The notes: generated by a model from the sequence alone, not told the origin. Positions 1 through 9,257 are shown, counted from the first letter of the stretch. The stretch is DNA of 64,000 nt from Shinella sp. CPCC 101442 (GCF_024704725.1 NZ_JALIQS010000001.1:434001-498000); one strand, 5' to 3'. Numbers and translations are program-made.

Positions 1-373
1 GCTTCACCACCGCCGGCAGCGACACCTTCGTCCAGTCCACCGCCGCTAGGTCGGTTCCGACCCAGTAGGTCGGCGTCACATAGGCGTGACCGAGCTTTTC
101 CGCGACGAAGGCTTTCACGCCCGCCTTGTCGACCAGCATGGCGTAGATCGGCTTGCGATCGTAGAGCTTGCGCGCCTGAACCTTCTCGCAGAACGTCCGG
201 GGACGATCGATGTCGGGCCATTCGCCCTTGATGACCCAGTATTTCAGCTTCAGGTAAAGTTTATCCGGCAGCGGCGCAATCACGCGCCAGATCAGATGGT
301 GAAACATCTGCTTGAGCGACCGCGACTGGGAGCCGGGAATAAGGAATGTCTCCTCGCGGACCGGTTTCTCCAT
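1..373 (-). CDS. TupA-like ATP-grasp polysaccharide protein (partial, 3' end missing)
   Basis: The visible part is the first ~124 residues of a protein that runs off the left edge of the window. It starts MEKPVREET and has the N-terminal pattern of the TupA-like ATP-grasp family: a W-K-Y-W-type segment, then RPRTFCEKVQARKLYDRKP, then a VDK..VK.FVAEKLG..Y..P block ending in a WVGTD segment. Family members are found in capsule and exopolysaccharide loci and are thought to attach amino acids or sugars to polysaccharide units; the reaction here is inferred. The gene is divergent from a flippase and close to a GumK-like glycosyltransferase, which supports a surface-polysaccharide role. The ATP-grasp catalytic core is outside the window. 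Confidence 0.7.
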   Translation of the reverse strand, partial: MEKPVREETFLIPGSQSRSLKQMFHHLIWRVIAPLPDKLYLKLKYWVIKGEWPDIDRPRTFCEKVQARKLYDRKPIYAMLVDKAGVKAFVAEKLGHAYVTPTYWVGTDLAAVDWTKVSLPAVVK

Positions 374-461
374 GATCGCCTCAGATACCTTTATTTTGCC
401 GTCCCCCACCAATGCCCGGCTTTATTTAATTCAAAGTTATCTTTTCGTGAGAAAAGGGCGA
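374..461. promoter_or_regulatory. Divergent intergenic region, probable back-to-back promoters
   Basis: These 88 bases separate the divergent TupA-like and flippase genes. The stretch 421-450 is clearly more AT-rich than its surroundings, as expected for promoters. No specific operator or sigma motif could be assigned by eye. Confidence 0.3.
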
Positions 462-1970
462 ATGACCAGCGTTCTCGGCTCCTCCCTGCTCAACCTGGCG
501 GCAACGCTCGTCTCGCTGGTCGCAGGCTTCCTCGTCAGCGTCATCACAGCGCGCGTGCTCGGCCCGGCGGGCTCGGGCCTGGTTGCCTATGCGATGTGGG
601 TCATCGTCTGCGCGGCCGCAGTGGCGGATCGCGGTTTCCCGCAACTGGTGTTGCGCTACGTGGCAGCCGTAAGCGACCGGGGCGACAACGCCTGGGCGCC
701 GCTCGTGCGCCGCGCCTTCACCGTCTTTCTCCCGGCGGTCGCCGTCGCCTTCCTCCTGTTCCTCGCCTATGGCGTCCATCACCATGTGTCGGGCGCACCC
801 GCCTCCTGGCTCTGGATCGGCGCAAGCCTGCTGTTCCTCGCCTATACGCTGTCGGCCTTTTCCATCGCTGTCGCCCGTGGGCGCGGACGCTTCGGCGAGG
901 TGGCCGCCACCACCGTTGTCGGCAGCCTGTTCCAGGTGCCGGTCGTTTTCGCCGGCGCCGTCATCATCGGCCCCGGTGGTGCGCTGCTCGGAATGCTGAC
1001 GCGCTACCTGCCGCAGGTTTTCTGCCTTGCCAGGCACCTCGACCGCCGAACACCTGCCCCACCCGCGGCCCTGACGCCGGAAATGCACGCCTATCGGCGC
1101 AGCATGTGGACCAACGATGCGATCGACATCGTCGTCCTCACACGCATCGAATTCCTGGTTGTCGGCTATTTCCTTGGCGATGCGGATATCGGTTACTTCG
1201 CTGCAGCAATCGTCTTCTCGGGCCTGGTCAGCCAGTTGACGCTTCAGCTTTCGCCGGCCTTCCTGGTCGGCCTTGCCGCGCGCGCCGCCACCGACGGCGC
1301 CGCTCCACCCAGCGCGCTCTATCGCAATTGCCTGCGGTTCGCGGCGCTTTTCGTCATGCCGCTGGGCATCGGCGGGGCCGCGATCATCCCCGCGCTCATC
1401 CCGGTCGTCTTCGGCGCGGACTTCGCCCCGGCGGCGAATGCCGGCGTGCTCTTCATGCTCGCCTCGGTGCCGGCGGGTCTTGCGGTCGTGCCCTGGTCCT
1501 ATCTTGCGGCGCGCGAGCAAGGCAACCGGCTGCTCAGGGTGACAGTCGCTTCCGCCGTCCTCGTCTTCATCCTGCTCGTCATCGCCGTTCCCTCGGCCGG
1601 CCTGCTCGGCGCGGGATCGGCGCGCATCATTGCCGAGAGCCTGACGCTCGGGCTTCTGCTGATGGCGGTCGGCTCCCATGGCGGCCCCACCGTGCCCTGG
1701 GGCGCCCTCGCCCGCACATTCGTCGCGGCAAGCGCATGCGGCGGCGTCGCTTTCGCCGTGACGATCCTGCTGCCGGGCCCTGTGGGGCTGCCGGTCGCCG
1801 TGGCCCTCGGAGCGCTCGTCTATGCCGTTGCGGCGCGGATGCTGCGGTTGATTGCCTCCGACGAGGCGGCGCGGATCGTCGACATGGTCGAGGGGCGGTT
1901 GCCGGGCGGCCTTCGTCCGCTCGCGCGTCGCATCGCCGGTCTCATTGCGCCTGCGCCAGGTCCCGGCTGA
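462..1970 (+). CDS. Polysaccharide (Wzx-type) flippase, MOP superfamily
   Basis: A 502-residue polytopic membrane protein with about 12-14 hydrophobic segments from residue 8 to near the C terminus, the size and layout of oligosaccharide flippases that move undecaprenyl-linked repeat units across the inner membrane. The N terminus (SSLLNLAATLVSLVAGF then TARVLGPAGSGLVAYA) matches the start of polysaccharide-biosynthesis flippases. I chose the ATG at 462 because an upstream in-frame ATG at 312 would add 50 hydrophilic residues and overlap the divergent gene, while 462 begins just before the first membrane helix and has a GGGCGA stretch upstream. It lies between a TupA-like gene and a GumK-like gene in one polysaccharide locus. 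Confidence 0.82.
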   Translation: MTSVLGSSLLNLAATLVSLVAGFLVSVITARVLGPAGSGLVAYAMWVIVCAAAVADRGFPQLVLRYVAAVSDRGDNAWAPLVRRAFTVFLPAVAVAFLLFLAYGVHHHVSGAPASWLWIGASLLFLAYTLSAFSIAVARGRGRFGEVAATTVVGSLFQVPVVFAGAVIIGPGGALLGMLTRYLPQVFCLARHLDRRTPAPPAALTPEMHAYRRSMWTNDAIDIVVLTRIEFLVVGYFLGDADIGYFAAAIVFSGLVSQLTLQLSPAFLVGLAARAATDGAAPPSALYRNCLRFAALFVMPLGIGGAAIIPALIPVVFGADFAPAANAGVLFMLASVPAGLAVVPWSYLAAREQGNRLLRVTVASAVLVFILLVIAVPSAGLLGAGSARIIAESLTLGLLLMAVGSHGGPTVPWGALARTFVAASACGGVAFAVTILLPGPVGLPVAVALGALVYAVAARMLRLIASDEAARIVDMVEGRLPGGLRPLARRIAGLIAPAPGPG

Positions 1971-1976
1971 TCGTTT

Positions 1977-3152
1977 TCAGGCGTGCACCGTGGCAAGTGT
2001 CTGCCGCGCCACGTCATCCCAGGTCAGGATGCCGTCGCGATAGGCCTCGCTATGCGGCCAGGCAAGGGCGGCGTCGATGATCGCCCGCCAATCGTTCCGC
2101 GCATCCAGCGAATAGGTGATCTCGTTCCCGCGAGAGACCGGGATGATATCGGGCAGGATGACCGGCAGGCGACAATAGGCATATTGCAGGAGTTTCAGGC
2201 TCGATTCCGCCAGGTAGACATCGCTGCTCTTCACCCGGTAGGGCGCAAGGCCGATATCGGCATGCCGGATATAGGCCGCCAGCGCCTCGAAGGAGTGTTC
2301 GCCGTGCACCCGGACATTGCGCGGCACATCGCCAGACCAGCGTATGCCGAAAAGATGGAAAGTCACATCCGGCGCGGCGGCGGCCATTCCATCGATGGGA
2401 ATCTGATCGAAAAGCATGTCGCCGACCGCGATCGCATTGCAGCTGCCCGCAGGATAGGGCGAGACCACCGCGCGGTCGAAAACCTCGGCTTCAATGCCCT
2501 GCGGCACGAAATGCACCTTGCCACCGGGGGGCAGCATCTCACCCAGGCGACGCGAGGGAACGCAGACGCTGTCAAAGAACCCGATGCCCCGTTCTTCGAC
2601 AGCACGCAGATAGGGTGCGGCTCCGACACTTCGCAGCAGGTCGCGACAGAAATAGAGAAGCTTGGCCCCAGGGTTCAGCCGGCGCACGAGATCGAGGAAG
2701 ACGACGGGTGTGCCGCTTTCGATCACCACGAGATCGGCACTCTCGATCTTTTGGCGGACGAATGCGGGAAGGTGGCGCCCGTAGAGGGCAAAGAGCGGTT
2801 TCACCAGTACGTTGACGAGCGGCTTGCCGGTGCTGAAGGCGTGCAATGGCGGCAGATAGGCGCCAGCAAACAACCGCGGCTCGACTTCGGCGTAGCGATT
2901 GCCCTGTGCGCGGCGCAGCGCTTCAAGACGCTCCTTCTGCTTGAAGCGGCTCATCCAGCTGTGCCCGACCGTGGTGAAGCAGACCTCGTCGCCGGCAGCG
3001 GCCCAGCGGCGCGCCACGAAATGGATGCTCGCTTTCCGAAAGCCGTTCAGGAAGACATGCGACGACAGGATGACGATCCTCCTGCCATCAAGCGTAGGCG
3101 TCCCCCGTATCGACGTCTCGCGATCGACGGAAATTGAGCGACTGTGGTCCAT
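1977..3152 (-). CDS. GumK-like (GT70) glycosyltransferase
   Basis: A 391-residue soluble or membrane-associated glycosyltransferase with a two-Rossmann GT-B layout. Residues ~28-70 (ILSSHVFLNGFRKASIHFVA then VCFTTVGHSW) resemble the start of GumK, the glucuronosyltransferase of xanthan synthesis, where the R-K-x-S-x-H stretch follows an SSH motif. The C-terminal half holds a PQGIE nucleotide-sugar loop (~219), an HADIGLAPY segment (~294) and a conserved YAYCRLPVI stretch (~326). GT70 enzymes add glucuronate to a lipid-linked oligosaccharide; donor and acceptor are not provable here. It converges on the flippase with a 6-base gap. A different GT-B family remains possible. Confidence 0.68.
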   Translation of the reverse strand: MDHSRSISVDRETSIRGTPTLDGRRIVILSSHVFLNGFRKASIHFVARRWAAAGDEVCFTTVGHSWMSRFKQKERLEALRRAQGNRYAEVEPRLFAGAYLPPLHAFSTGKPLVNVLVKPLFALYGRHLPAFVRQKIESADLVVIESGTPVVFLDLVRRLNPGAKLLYFCRDLLRSVGAAPYLRAVEERGIGFFDSVCVPSRRLGEMLPPGGKVHFVPQGIEAEVFDRAVVSPYPAGSCNAIAVGDMLFDQIPIDGMAAAAPDVTFHLFGIRWSGDVPRNVRVHGEHSFEALAAYIRHADIGLAPYRVKSSDVYLAESSLKLLQYAYCRLPVILPDIIPVSRGNEITYSLDARNDWRAIIDAALAWPHSEAYRDGILTWDDVARQTLATVHA

Positions 3153-3221
3153 GCGAAAAAGGTATACGAAACAACCTTAACATTACCGGAATAAGGCGGG
3201 CGAGTTTTCGCACGCCTTCGG

Positions 3222-3620
3222 TCAGTCCGCCCCGGCTGCCGCGCCGTCCCCTTCCCCGGTTTCCGCGGGCGCCTCTCCCGGAACACCGGGATTTCCTTCG
3301 ACCCGGTCCCTGTGCAGGGTCGCGCGGGCGAGCAGCATCAGCGTCACCGGCGTTGTGACCGTCACGAAAATCCCGATCAAAATCTCGTGAACGACAAGCC
3401 TTGTGGACAGCACCGTGAAGAAGATCATCGAGGCCATGACGATGCCGCCGGTGCCCCAGCTCGTACCAAGCGTCGGCGCGTGGATGCGTTCGTAAAACGT
3501 CGGCAGGCGCACAAAGCCGATCGTGCCGATCAGCGTCAGGCCCGCACCGATGACGAGGAAGAAGGAAACGGCAAGGGCGGCCCAGGCCGGCAGGTCGGCT
3601 GCATGCTCGATAGTGCTCAT
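3222..3620 (-). CDS. phaG: Mrp/Pha cation:proton antiporter subunit G
   Basis: A 132-residue membrane protein with three hydrophobic segments (about residues 13-35, 45-65 and 72-92), matching the MrpG/PhaG family, which normally has ~100-125 residues with three helices. The LPTFYERIHAPTLGTSWG block is the family hallmark. The last ~30 residues form an acidic, Gly/Ala/Glu-rich tail that is probably cytoplasmic. The start at 3620 was chosen because ATG overlaps the stop of subunit F in an ATGA junction and begins just before the first helix. It is the last gene of the antiporter operon. Mrp complexes exchange Na+ or K+ for H+ and need all subunits. Confidence 0.9.
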   Translation of the reverse strand: MSTIEHAADLPAWAALAVSFFLVIGAGLTLIGTIGFVRLPTFYERIHAPTLGTSWGTGGIVMASMIFFTVLSTRLVVHEILIGIFVTVTTPVTLMLLARATLHRDRVEGNPGVPGEAPAETGEGDGAAAGAD

Positions 3621-3898
3621 TCGATCACCTCCCCGCGCATCAGGAATTTGGCGAGCGCCACCGTGGCGACGAAGCCGAGCATGCCGATGACGAGCGAAGC
3701 CTCGAAATAGATGACCTTGCCGGTGCGAATGCCGAAGACCATCAGGAGCAGCATCGAGTTCACATAGAGCGTATCGAGCGCCAGGACGCGGTCCTGCGCG
3801 CGGGGTCCGCGCGACATGCGCAAGGCCGCAAGCGCCATGGCGACGACCAGGCACACCTGCGCAAACATCATGGACCAGGAGAGGATCATCTGGCTCAT
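3617..3898 (-). CDS. phaF: Mrp/Pha cation:proton antiporter subunit F
   Basis: A 93-residue protein with three predicted membrane helices, typical for MrpF/PhaF. The middle stretch SRGPRAQDRVLALDTLYVNS is the conserved cytoplasmic loop of the family (R-G-P...D-R-V-x-A-x-D). The start at 3898 gives an ATGA overlap with subunit E and places a short MSQMILSW leader before helix 1; a longer reading frame exists but would lie inside subunit E. The stop overlaps the start of subunit G, so translation is probably coupled. Confidence 0.9.
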   Translation of the reverse strand: MSQMILSWSMMFAQVCLVVAMALAALRMSRGPRAQDRVLALDTLYVNSMLLLMVFGIRTGKVIYFEASLVIGMLGFVATVALAKFLMRGEVIE

Positions 3899-4371
3899 TC
3901 GAAAATCTCCATCAGCAGCGCCTCGTAGCGCCCCTTGATCAGGGCCTGCCATTCCGCCTCGTCGACGAGATCGAGAACATGGATCAGCACGGTCCGGCTG
4001 AGTGAATTGTATTCAAGCCAGGCAGTGCCCGGCGTGCTCGTCACCACGACGGCCAGGACGGCGAGCGCCGTCGGGCTCTGCAGGTCGAGCGGCACGGTGA
4101 TGAACCCCGACTTGAAGCGTTTTCCGCGCCCCGCGACCAGGATGGAGGCAACCGCGATGTTCGAGCGCACGATATCGTAGAGCACGATGGCGACGAGTTT
4201 CGGCAGCAGGTACCATTTCGGCATGCGCGGCTTGGCCGGGCGCAGCGACGCCATGCCCCAGGAGGTAAAGACCGCGACGATACTGCCCAAAATGAGATGG
4301 CCGAGCGTAAACCCGTTGAGGGCGAGCCACATGAGGACGAGCGAGGCACTGAGCAGCGGATAGGGCAGCAT
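3895..4371 (-). CDS. phaE: Mrp/Pha cation:proton antiporter subunit E
   Basis: A 158-residue subunit starting MLPYPLLSASLVLMWLALNG, a typical MrpE/PhaE beginning, with two or three N-terminal helices and a C-terminal soluble part holding the family block SPTALAVLAVVVTSTPGT. The start was set at 4371, one base after the stop of subunit D; an upstream ATG would run 20 residues into subunit D. MrpE is needed for assembly of the hetero-oligomeric antiporter in the inner membrane. Confidence 0.9.
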   Translation of the reverse strand: MLPYPLLSASLVLMWLALNGFTLGHLILGSIVAVFTSWGMASLRPAKPRMPKWYLLPKLVAIVLYDIVRSNIAVASILVAGRGKRFKSGFITVPLDLQSPTALAVLAVVVTSTPGTAWLEYNSLSRTVLIHVLDLVDEAEWQALIKGRYEALLMEIFE

Positions 4372-4372
4372 G

Positions 4373-6004
4373 TCAGATCCCTCCCCCGCCATCCGGCCCG
4401 CTCGCCTCCGCGACACCGGCACGACGCGCATTGATCACGGCGTCGATATAGGTGCCGGGCTGCTGCAGGTTGCGCACGGTCTCCTCCATGTAGTGCATCG
4501 CCGGGCCGGCCTTGATCGTCAGTGTCAAGGTGAGCGCGATCAGAAGCATGACCGGTGCCATTTCCATGACGAGAACGCGTGGCACCGTTCCTTCCATGGA
4601 GGCCCAGAAGGTGCGGATGCCGGCACGCGTCATCGAGATCAGTGCCGCAAGACCCGACAGGATAAGCAGAGCGACGATCCACCAGACGGAGGCAGGGATC
4701 GGCTGGTCGGCCGCGGCTCCCGTACCGATCATACCCGTCAGCATCGCGAATTTCGCGACGAAGCCGGACAGAGGCGGCAGGCCGGACAGAAGGATGCCGC
4801 AGGCGGCAAAGCAGATGCCGAGCACCGCGATCGTTCCCGGCATGGTGACGCCGACCTCGACCTCCTGCTCCTCCTCGTCGGCGTCGCCATAGGCTTCCAT
4901 GGTGACGGCAAGAACCGAGGCGCCGGCATCCTGACCGCGCTCGACGAGTTCGATCAGCATGAAGAAGGCGCCGATCGTCAGCGTGGAGCTGACCATGTAG
5001 AAGAGCGCACCCGCGGTGACCTCGCCATTGCTGAGGCCGAGAACGGCGAGCAGCGTGCCGGACGACACGAGCACGCTGTAACTCGCCAGACGCCCGAGCG
5101 CCTGGGATGCAAGCACGCCGATCGTGCCGAAGGCGATGGTCGCCATGCCGCCATAGAGCAGGACGTTGAGCCCGAGACCGGCCGAATCGCCCTGCCCGAA
5201 GACGAGCAGCGACAGTCGCAGGATGACGTAGATTCCGACCTTGCTCATGATGGCGAAGATGCCGGCAACGGGCGCCGCCGCCGCGCTATAGGCACCGGGC
5301 AGCCAGAAATTCAGCGGCCACATGCCGGCCTTGATGAGGAAGACGACGCCGAGAATGGCGGCACCCGCCTCCAGCAGCATGCGCCGCTCACCCTCGATTT
5401 CGCCGATGCGCATGGCGAGGTCGGCCATGTTGAGCGTGCCCGCGGAGCCGTAGATCGCGCTGACGCCGATCAGGAAGCAGAGCGCGGCGGCGAGGTTGAC
5501 GGCGATGTAGTGCAGGCCCGCCTTGACGCGCATGGGGCCGGAGCCGTGCATCAGAAGCCCGTAGGAGGCGGCGAGCATCACCTCGAAGAAGACGAAGAGA
5601 TTGAAGAGGTCCCCCGTCAGGAAAGCGCCGTTGAGGCCCATCAGCAGGAACTGGAACAGCGAGTGGAAATGCGCACCGGCGGCGTGCCAGCGGGCCAGCG
5701 CGAAGACCAGCGCCGGAATGGCGAGGATTGAGGCGAGAACCAGCATCAGCGCCGAGAGCCGGTCGACGACCAGAACGATGCCGAAAGGCGCCGGCCAGTT
5801 GCCCAGCAGATAGACGCCTTCGAAATCGCCGCCATTGGCCAGCCGGAACAGGTTGATCGCGACGGCCGCCAGCGCCAGGGACGAGACGACGCTGATCATG
5901 GCTTTGACGACGCGCTGACGCTCGTCGAAGAACAGGAGAAGGGCACCCGCGATCAGCGGGATGACGATCGGCGCAATGATGAGATGTTGCTGCCAGCCGC
6001 TCAT
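4373..6004 (-). CDS. phaD: Mrp/Pha cation:proton antiporter subunit D
   Basis: A 543-residue, ~14-helix membrane protein of the NuoL/M/N-related proton-translocating family. The HGSGPMRVKAGLHYIAVNL region and the KAGMWPLNFWLPGAYSAAAAP block, with its buried lysine, mark the antiporter module shared with complex I. It overlaps subunit C by four bases (ATGA) and is followed after one base by subunit E. MrpD and MrpA are considered the ion-translocating modules of the complex. The C-terminal tail (VINARRAGVAEASGPDGGGGI) is soluble and low in complexity. Confidence 0.94.
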   Translation of the reverse strand: MSGWQQHLIIAPIVIPLIAGALLLFFDERQRVVKAMISVVSSLALAAVAINLFRLANGGDFEGVYLLGNWPAPFGIVLVVDRLSALMLVLASILAIPALVFALARWHAAGAHFHSLFQFLLMGLNGAFLTGDLFNLFVFFEVMLAASYGLLMHGSGPMRVKAGLHYIAVNLAAALCFLIGVSAIYGSAGTLNMADLAMRIGEIEGERRMLLEAGAAILGVVFLIKAGMWPLNFWLPGAYSAAAAPVAGIFAIMSKVGIYVILRLSLLVFGQGDSAGLGLNVLLYGGMATIAFGTIGVLASQALGRLASYSVLVSSGTLLAVLGLSNGEVTAGALFYMVSSTLTIGAFFMLIELVERGQDAGASVLAVTMEAYGDADEEEQEVEVGVTMPGTIAVLGICFAACGILLSGLPPLSGFVAKFAMLTGMIGTGAAADQPIPASVWWIVALLILSGLAALISMTRAGIRTFWASMEGTVPRVLVMEMAPVMLLIALTLTLTIKAGPAMHYMEETVRNLQQPGTYIDAVINARRAGVAEASGPDGGGGI

Positions 6005-6339
6005 TTCGGCTGCTCCCGGCCATCGACATGGTCCGTGCCGGTAAGCCCGCGAGCGGCGAGCAGGACCACGAGGAAGAGCGCCGTCGTCGCAAACCCGATG
6101 ACGATCGCGGTCAGCACCAGCGCCTGCGGTACGGGGTCCGTCAGCGTCGAGACGTCGACGCCTTCGCCAAGCAGCGGCGCGGCATTGGACTTCACCCCGC
6201 CGACCCCGAAGATGAAGAGGTTGACGGCATAGGAGAGTAGCGACAGGCCGATGATGACCTGATAGGTGCGTGGGCGCAGGATCAGCCAGACGCCCGATCC
6301 CGTCATGATACCGATACCGATTGCGAGAACGAGTTCCAT
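6001..6339 (-). CDS. phaC: Mrp/Pha cation:proton antiporter subunit C
   Basis: A 112-residue NuoK-like subunit with three hydrophobic helices (about residues 4-22, 28-48 and 72-95). The segment IIGLSLLSYAVNLFIFGVGG, followed by DPVPQALVLTAIVIGFA, is the typical MrpC/NuoK signature. The start codon shares one base with the stop of the A/B subunit (TGATG) and the stop overlaps subunit D. The name phaC here is the antiporter subunit, not polyhydroxyalkanoate synthase, which carries the same symbol. Confidence 0.92.
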   Translation of the reverse strand: MELVLAIGIGIMTGSGVWLILRPRTYQVIIGLSLLSYAVNLFIFGVGGVKSNAAPLLGEGVDVSTLTDPVPQALVLTAIVIGFATTALFLVVLLAARGLTGTDHVDGREQPK

Positions 6340-9257
6340 CAGGCTTCCTCCGCCTTGGGGGCGTCGAGACTACGGACCCGATGCATGCGTACGGACTGGT
6401 GGGCGAGTGCGATGAGGATCAGCACCGTCGCGCCGACCACGAGCGAGAAGACGCCGAGATCGAAGAGGAGCGCGCTTGCCGCCGGCACCTTGCCGATGAA
6501 CGGCACCTCTATGTATTGCGAATGGGTCGTCAGGAACGGATAGCCGAACAGCCAGGCGCCCATGCCGGTCATCGCGGACATCAGGAGGCCGAAACCCATC
6601 CAGCGCAGTGGCAGGATGCGCAGACGGTCCTCCGCCCAGCGCACGCCGCCCGCCAGATATTGCAGCAGGAAGGCGATCGCCATGGTGATACCGGCGGCAA
6701 AGCCGCCGCCCGGCAGATCATGGCCGCGCATGATGAGGTAGACCGAGAAGGTCGCGATCACGGGGAACATCCACTGCATGATGACCGAGGGAACGAGCAG
6801 ATAGTCGCGCACCGTGTCGCCGGCCGAACGCTCGGGGCGCTCCGCGTCGAAAGCATTCTGAATGCGCTGCTGCTCCGGTTTTTCGATGCTGTCGGGCGCC
6901 GGGCGGAAGCGGCGCAGCAGCGCGAAGACCGTCAGCGCCACGATGGCCAGAACCGCGATCTCGCCCATCGTGTCGAAGCCGCGGAAATCGACGAGGATGA
7001 CGTTGACGACGTTGCGCCCGCCGCCTTCGCTATAGGCCTTGTCTAGGAAATAACTTGCGATCGCATCCGGCACCGGCTGCGTCATGATCGCATAGGAGAA
7101 CAGGAACATGCCGAAGCCGCAGGAAATCGCGAGCAGGAAGTCGCGGAAGCGGCGACTGCGCGCGGCAAACGAGACGGAATTGTCGACCTTCTCCGAGCGC
7201 TTCGGCAGCCAGCGCAGGCCGAGGAGCAGGAGAACCGTGGTAACGATCTCCACGACGAGCTGCGTGATGGCAAGATCGGGCGCCGAGAGCCAGACGAAGG
7301 TGATGCAGGTGGTGATGCCCGCGCCGCCCAGCAGCACCAGGGCTGCGAGTCGGTGGTACTTTGCCTGATAGGCCGCCCCGAGAGCGCAGAAGGCGCCGAT
7401 GCACCAGACGGCGGCGAAGATCGGGTCGATATCATCGAAGGACAATGGCTTGGGAGAAAAGCCCGCGAGATAAAGCGATACCGCACCGGCCAGGAAGCCC
7501 GCGGCCGCGATGAGGCGAAGCTGCGGCTGGAGATGGCGCGTGCCGAGATTGCTTTCCAGCCAGCGCGCCCACTTCCAGGAAACGGTGACGAGAACACGCT
7601 CGAAAATACGCTGGCCGCCGAGATGCCGGAAAAGCGGCGGCCCGTCGTCGCATTTGGCGAGATAGTCCTTCATCACGAAATAGAGCGCCCCGCCGCCGAC
7701 GAGCGCGATGAGGCTCATGATCAGCGGCGTGTTGATACCGTGCCAGACGGCAAGGCTGTATTCCGGCGTGCGGTCGCCGAGAACGGAGACGACGGCAGAA
7801 TGCAGGAACGGGCCGATCGACAGGCTCGGAATGATGCCGACGACGAGGCAGGCGAGCACGAGGAATTCGATGGGGAAGCGCATCCAGTGCGGCGGCTCAT
7901 GCGGCTTCGGCTTGGGCAGATCCGTCGGCTCCGGGCCGAAGAAAACCATGTGGATGAAGCGCAGCGAGTAGGCGACAGAGAAGGCACCGGCAAGCGTCGC
8001 GACATAGGGCAGGATGCGGTCGAGCACGGAATCGGCATGCGTTTCCACGGCTTCCGCGAAGAACATTTCCTTGGAGATGAAGCCGTTGAGCAGCGGCACG
8101 CCGGCCATGGCCGCACTCGCCACCATGGCGAGCGTGCCCGTTATCGGCAGGTATTTGAGCAATCCGCTTAATCGTCGCATGTCGCGCGTGCCGGTCTCGT
8201 GGTCGATGATGCCGGCGGCCATGAAGAGCGAAGCCTTGAAGGTGGCGTGGTTCATCATGTGGAAGATCGCAGCGACCGCCGCGAGGGGGCTGCCGAGACT
8301 GAGCAGCGTGGTGATGAGGCCCAGATGGCTGATCGTCGAATAGGCGAGCAGGCCCTTCAGGTCCTGCTGGAACATGGCGAAATAGGCGCCGAGCAAAAGC
8401 GTGCTGATGCCGGCGATGCCGACCAGCATGAACCACTCATAGGTGCCCGACAAAGCCGGCCAGAACCGCACCAGCAGGAAGACTCCCGCCTTCACCATGG
8501 TCGCGGAATGCAGATAGGCCGAAACGGGCGTTGGTGCCGCCATGGCATTCGGCAGCCAGAAATGGAACGGCACCTGCGCGCTCTTGGTCAGCGCACCGAT
8601 GAGGATGAGGACGAGCGCCGTCAGATACAGCGGATGCGCCTTGATCAGGTCGCCCGAAGCCAGGACGACATCGAGGTCGTAGCTGCCGACGATATGGCCG
8701 AGCACGAGCAGGCCGGCCAGCAGGCAGAAGCCGCCGATGCCGGTGATCGTCAGCGCCATGCGCGCGCCATCGCGCGCGGCGGCGTTGTGGTGCCAGTAGC
8801 TGATCAGCAGGAAGGAGAAGATGCTCGTCAGTTCCCAGAACACCGAAAGCAGGATGATGTTGCCCGACAGCACGATGCCGAGCATCGACCCCATGAAGGC
8901 GAGCAGGAACGAGAAGAAGCGCGGAACCGGATCCTCCTCGGACATGTAGTAGCGCGCATAGAGAACGACGAGGAAGCCGATGCCGGTAATGAGCATGGCG
9001 AAGAGCCAGGCGAAACCATCCATCCGCAACGTGACGTTCAGGCCGAGCTGCGGCAGCCATTCGAGATCCAGCCGCACCTTGCCGCCCGCGCGAACCGCGG
9101 GATAGAGCGAGGCCGTCAGGACGAGCGCGGCAAGGGTCACCGCACCCGACATGCGCGCCGCAAGGACACGCGAATCGGTCCTGAGCAGGATGGTCGCGGC
9201 AAGGCTTCCCGCAAAGGGAAGGCAGACCAGCAGGACCAGAATCATGTCACCTGTCAT
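6339..9257 (-). CDS. phaAB: Mrp/Pha cation:proton antiporter fused subunit A/B
   Basis: A 972-residue protein joining the MrpA module (NuoL-like, ~residues 1-790) to a MrpB domain (~residues 830-960). The MrpA part has the SAQVPFHFWLPNAMAAPTPV block with its antiport lysine region and YLHSATMVKAG; the MrpB part has MRGHDLPGGGFAAGITMA, the classic MrpB motif. The fusion is typical of rhizobial Pha systems; in Sinorhizobium a related operon works as a K+/H+ antiporter needed for pH adaptation, while other Mrp systems move Na+. The ion used here cannot be read from sequence. It is the first gene of the operon, so its promoter should lie just above 9257; a second ATG at 9245 is an alternative start. 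Confidence 0.94.
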   Translation of the reverse strand: MTGDMILVLLVCLPFAGSLAATILLRTDSRVLAARMSGAVTLAALVLTASLYPAVRAGGKVRLDLEWLPQLGLNVTLRMDGFAWLFAMLITGIGFLVVLYARYYMSEEDPVPRFFSFLLAFMGSMLGIVLSGNIILLSVFWELTSIFSFLLISYWHHNAAARDGARMALTITGIGGFCLLAGLLVLGHIVGSYDLDVVLASGDLIKAHPLYLTALVLILIGALTKSAQVPFHFWLPNAMAAPTPVSAYLHSATMVKAGVFLLVRFWPALSGTYEWFMLVGIAGISTLLLGAYFAMFQQDLKGLLAYSTISHLGLITTLLSLGSPLAAVAAIFHMMNHATFKASLFMAAGIIDHETGTRDMRRLSGLLKYLPITGTLAMVASAAMAGVPLLNGFISKEMFFAEAVETHADSVLDRILPYVATLAGAFSVAYSLRFIHMVFFGPEPTDLPKPKPHEPPHWMRFPIEFLVLACLVVGIIPSLSIGPFLHSAVVSVLGDRTPEYSLAVWHGINTPLIMSLIALVGGGALYFVMKDYLAKCDDGPPLFRHLGGQRIFERVLVTVSWKWARWLESNLGTRHLQPQLRLIAAAGFLAGAVSLYLAGFSPKPLSFDDIDPIFAAVWCIGAFCALGAAYQAKYHRLAALVLLGGAGITTCITFVWLSAPDLAITQLVVEIVTTVLLLLGLRWLPKRSEKVDNSVSFAARSRRFRDFLLAISCGFGMFLFSYAIMTQPVPDAIASYFLDKAYSEGGGRNVVNVILVDFRGFDTMGEIAVLAIVALTVFALLRRFRPAPDSIEKPEQQRIQNAFDAERPERSAGDTVRDYLLVPSVIMQWMFPVIATFSVYLIMRGHDLPGGGFAAGITMAIAFLLQYLAGGVRWAEDRLRILPLRWMGFGLLMSAMTGMGAWLFGYPFLTTHSQYIEVPFIGKVPAASALLFDLGVFSLVVGATVLILIALAHQSVRMHRVRSLDAPKAEEA

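Noticed and set aside
86-2080. Long plus-strand open frame of 664 codons
   Set aside because: Arg/Pro/Ala-rich composition and overlap with the TupA-like and flippase genes in other frames show it to be a GC-rich shadow.
4370-5731. Plus-strand open frame of 453 codons antisense to subunit D
   Set aside because: His/Arg/Asp/Gln-rich nonsense typical of the antisense of a membrane protein; the minus-strand gene has clear family motifs.
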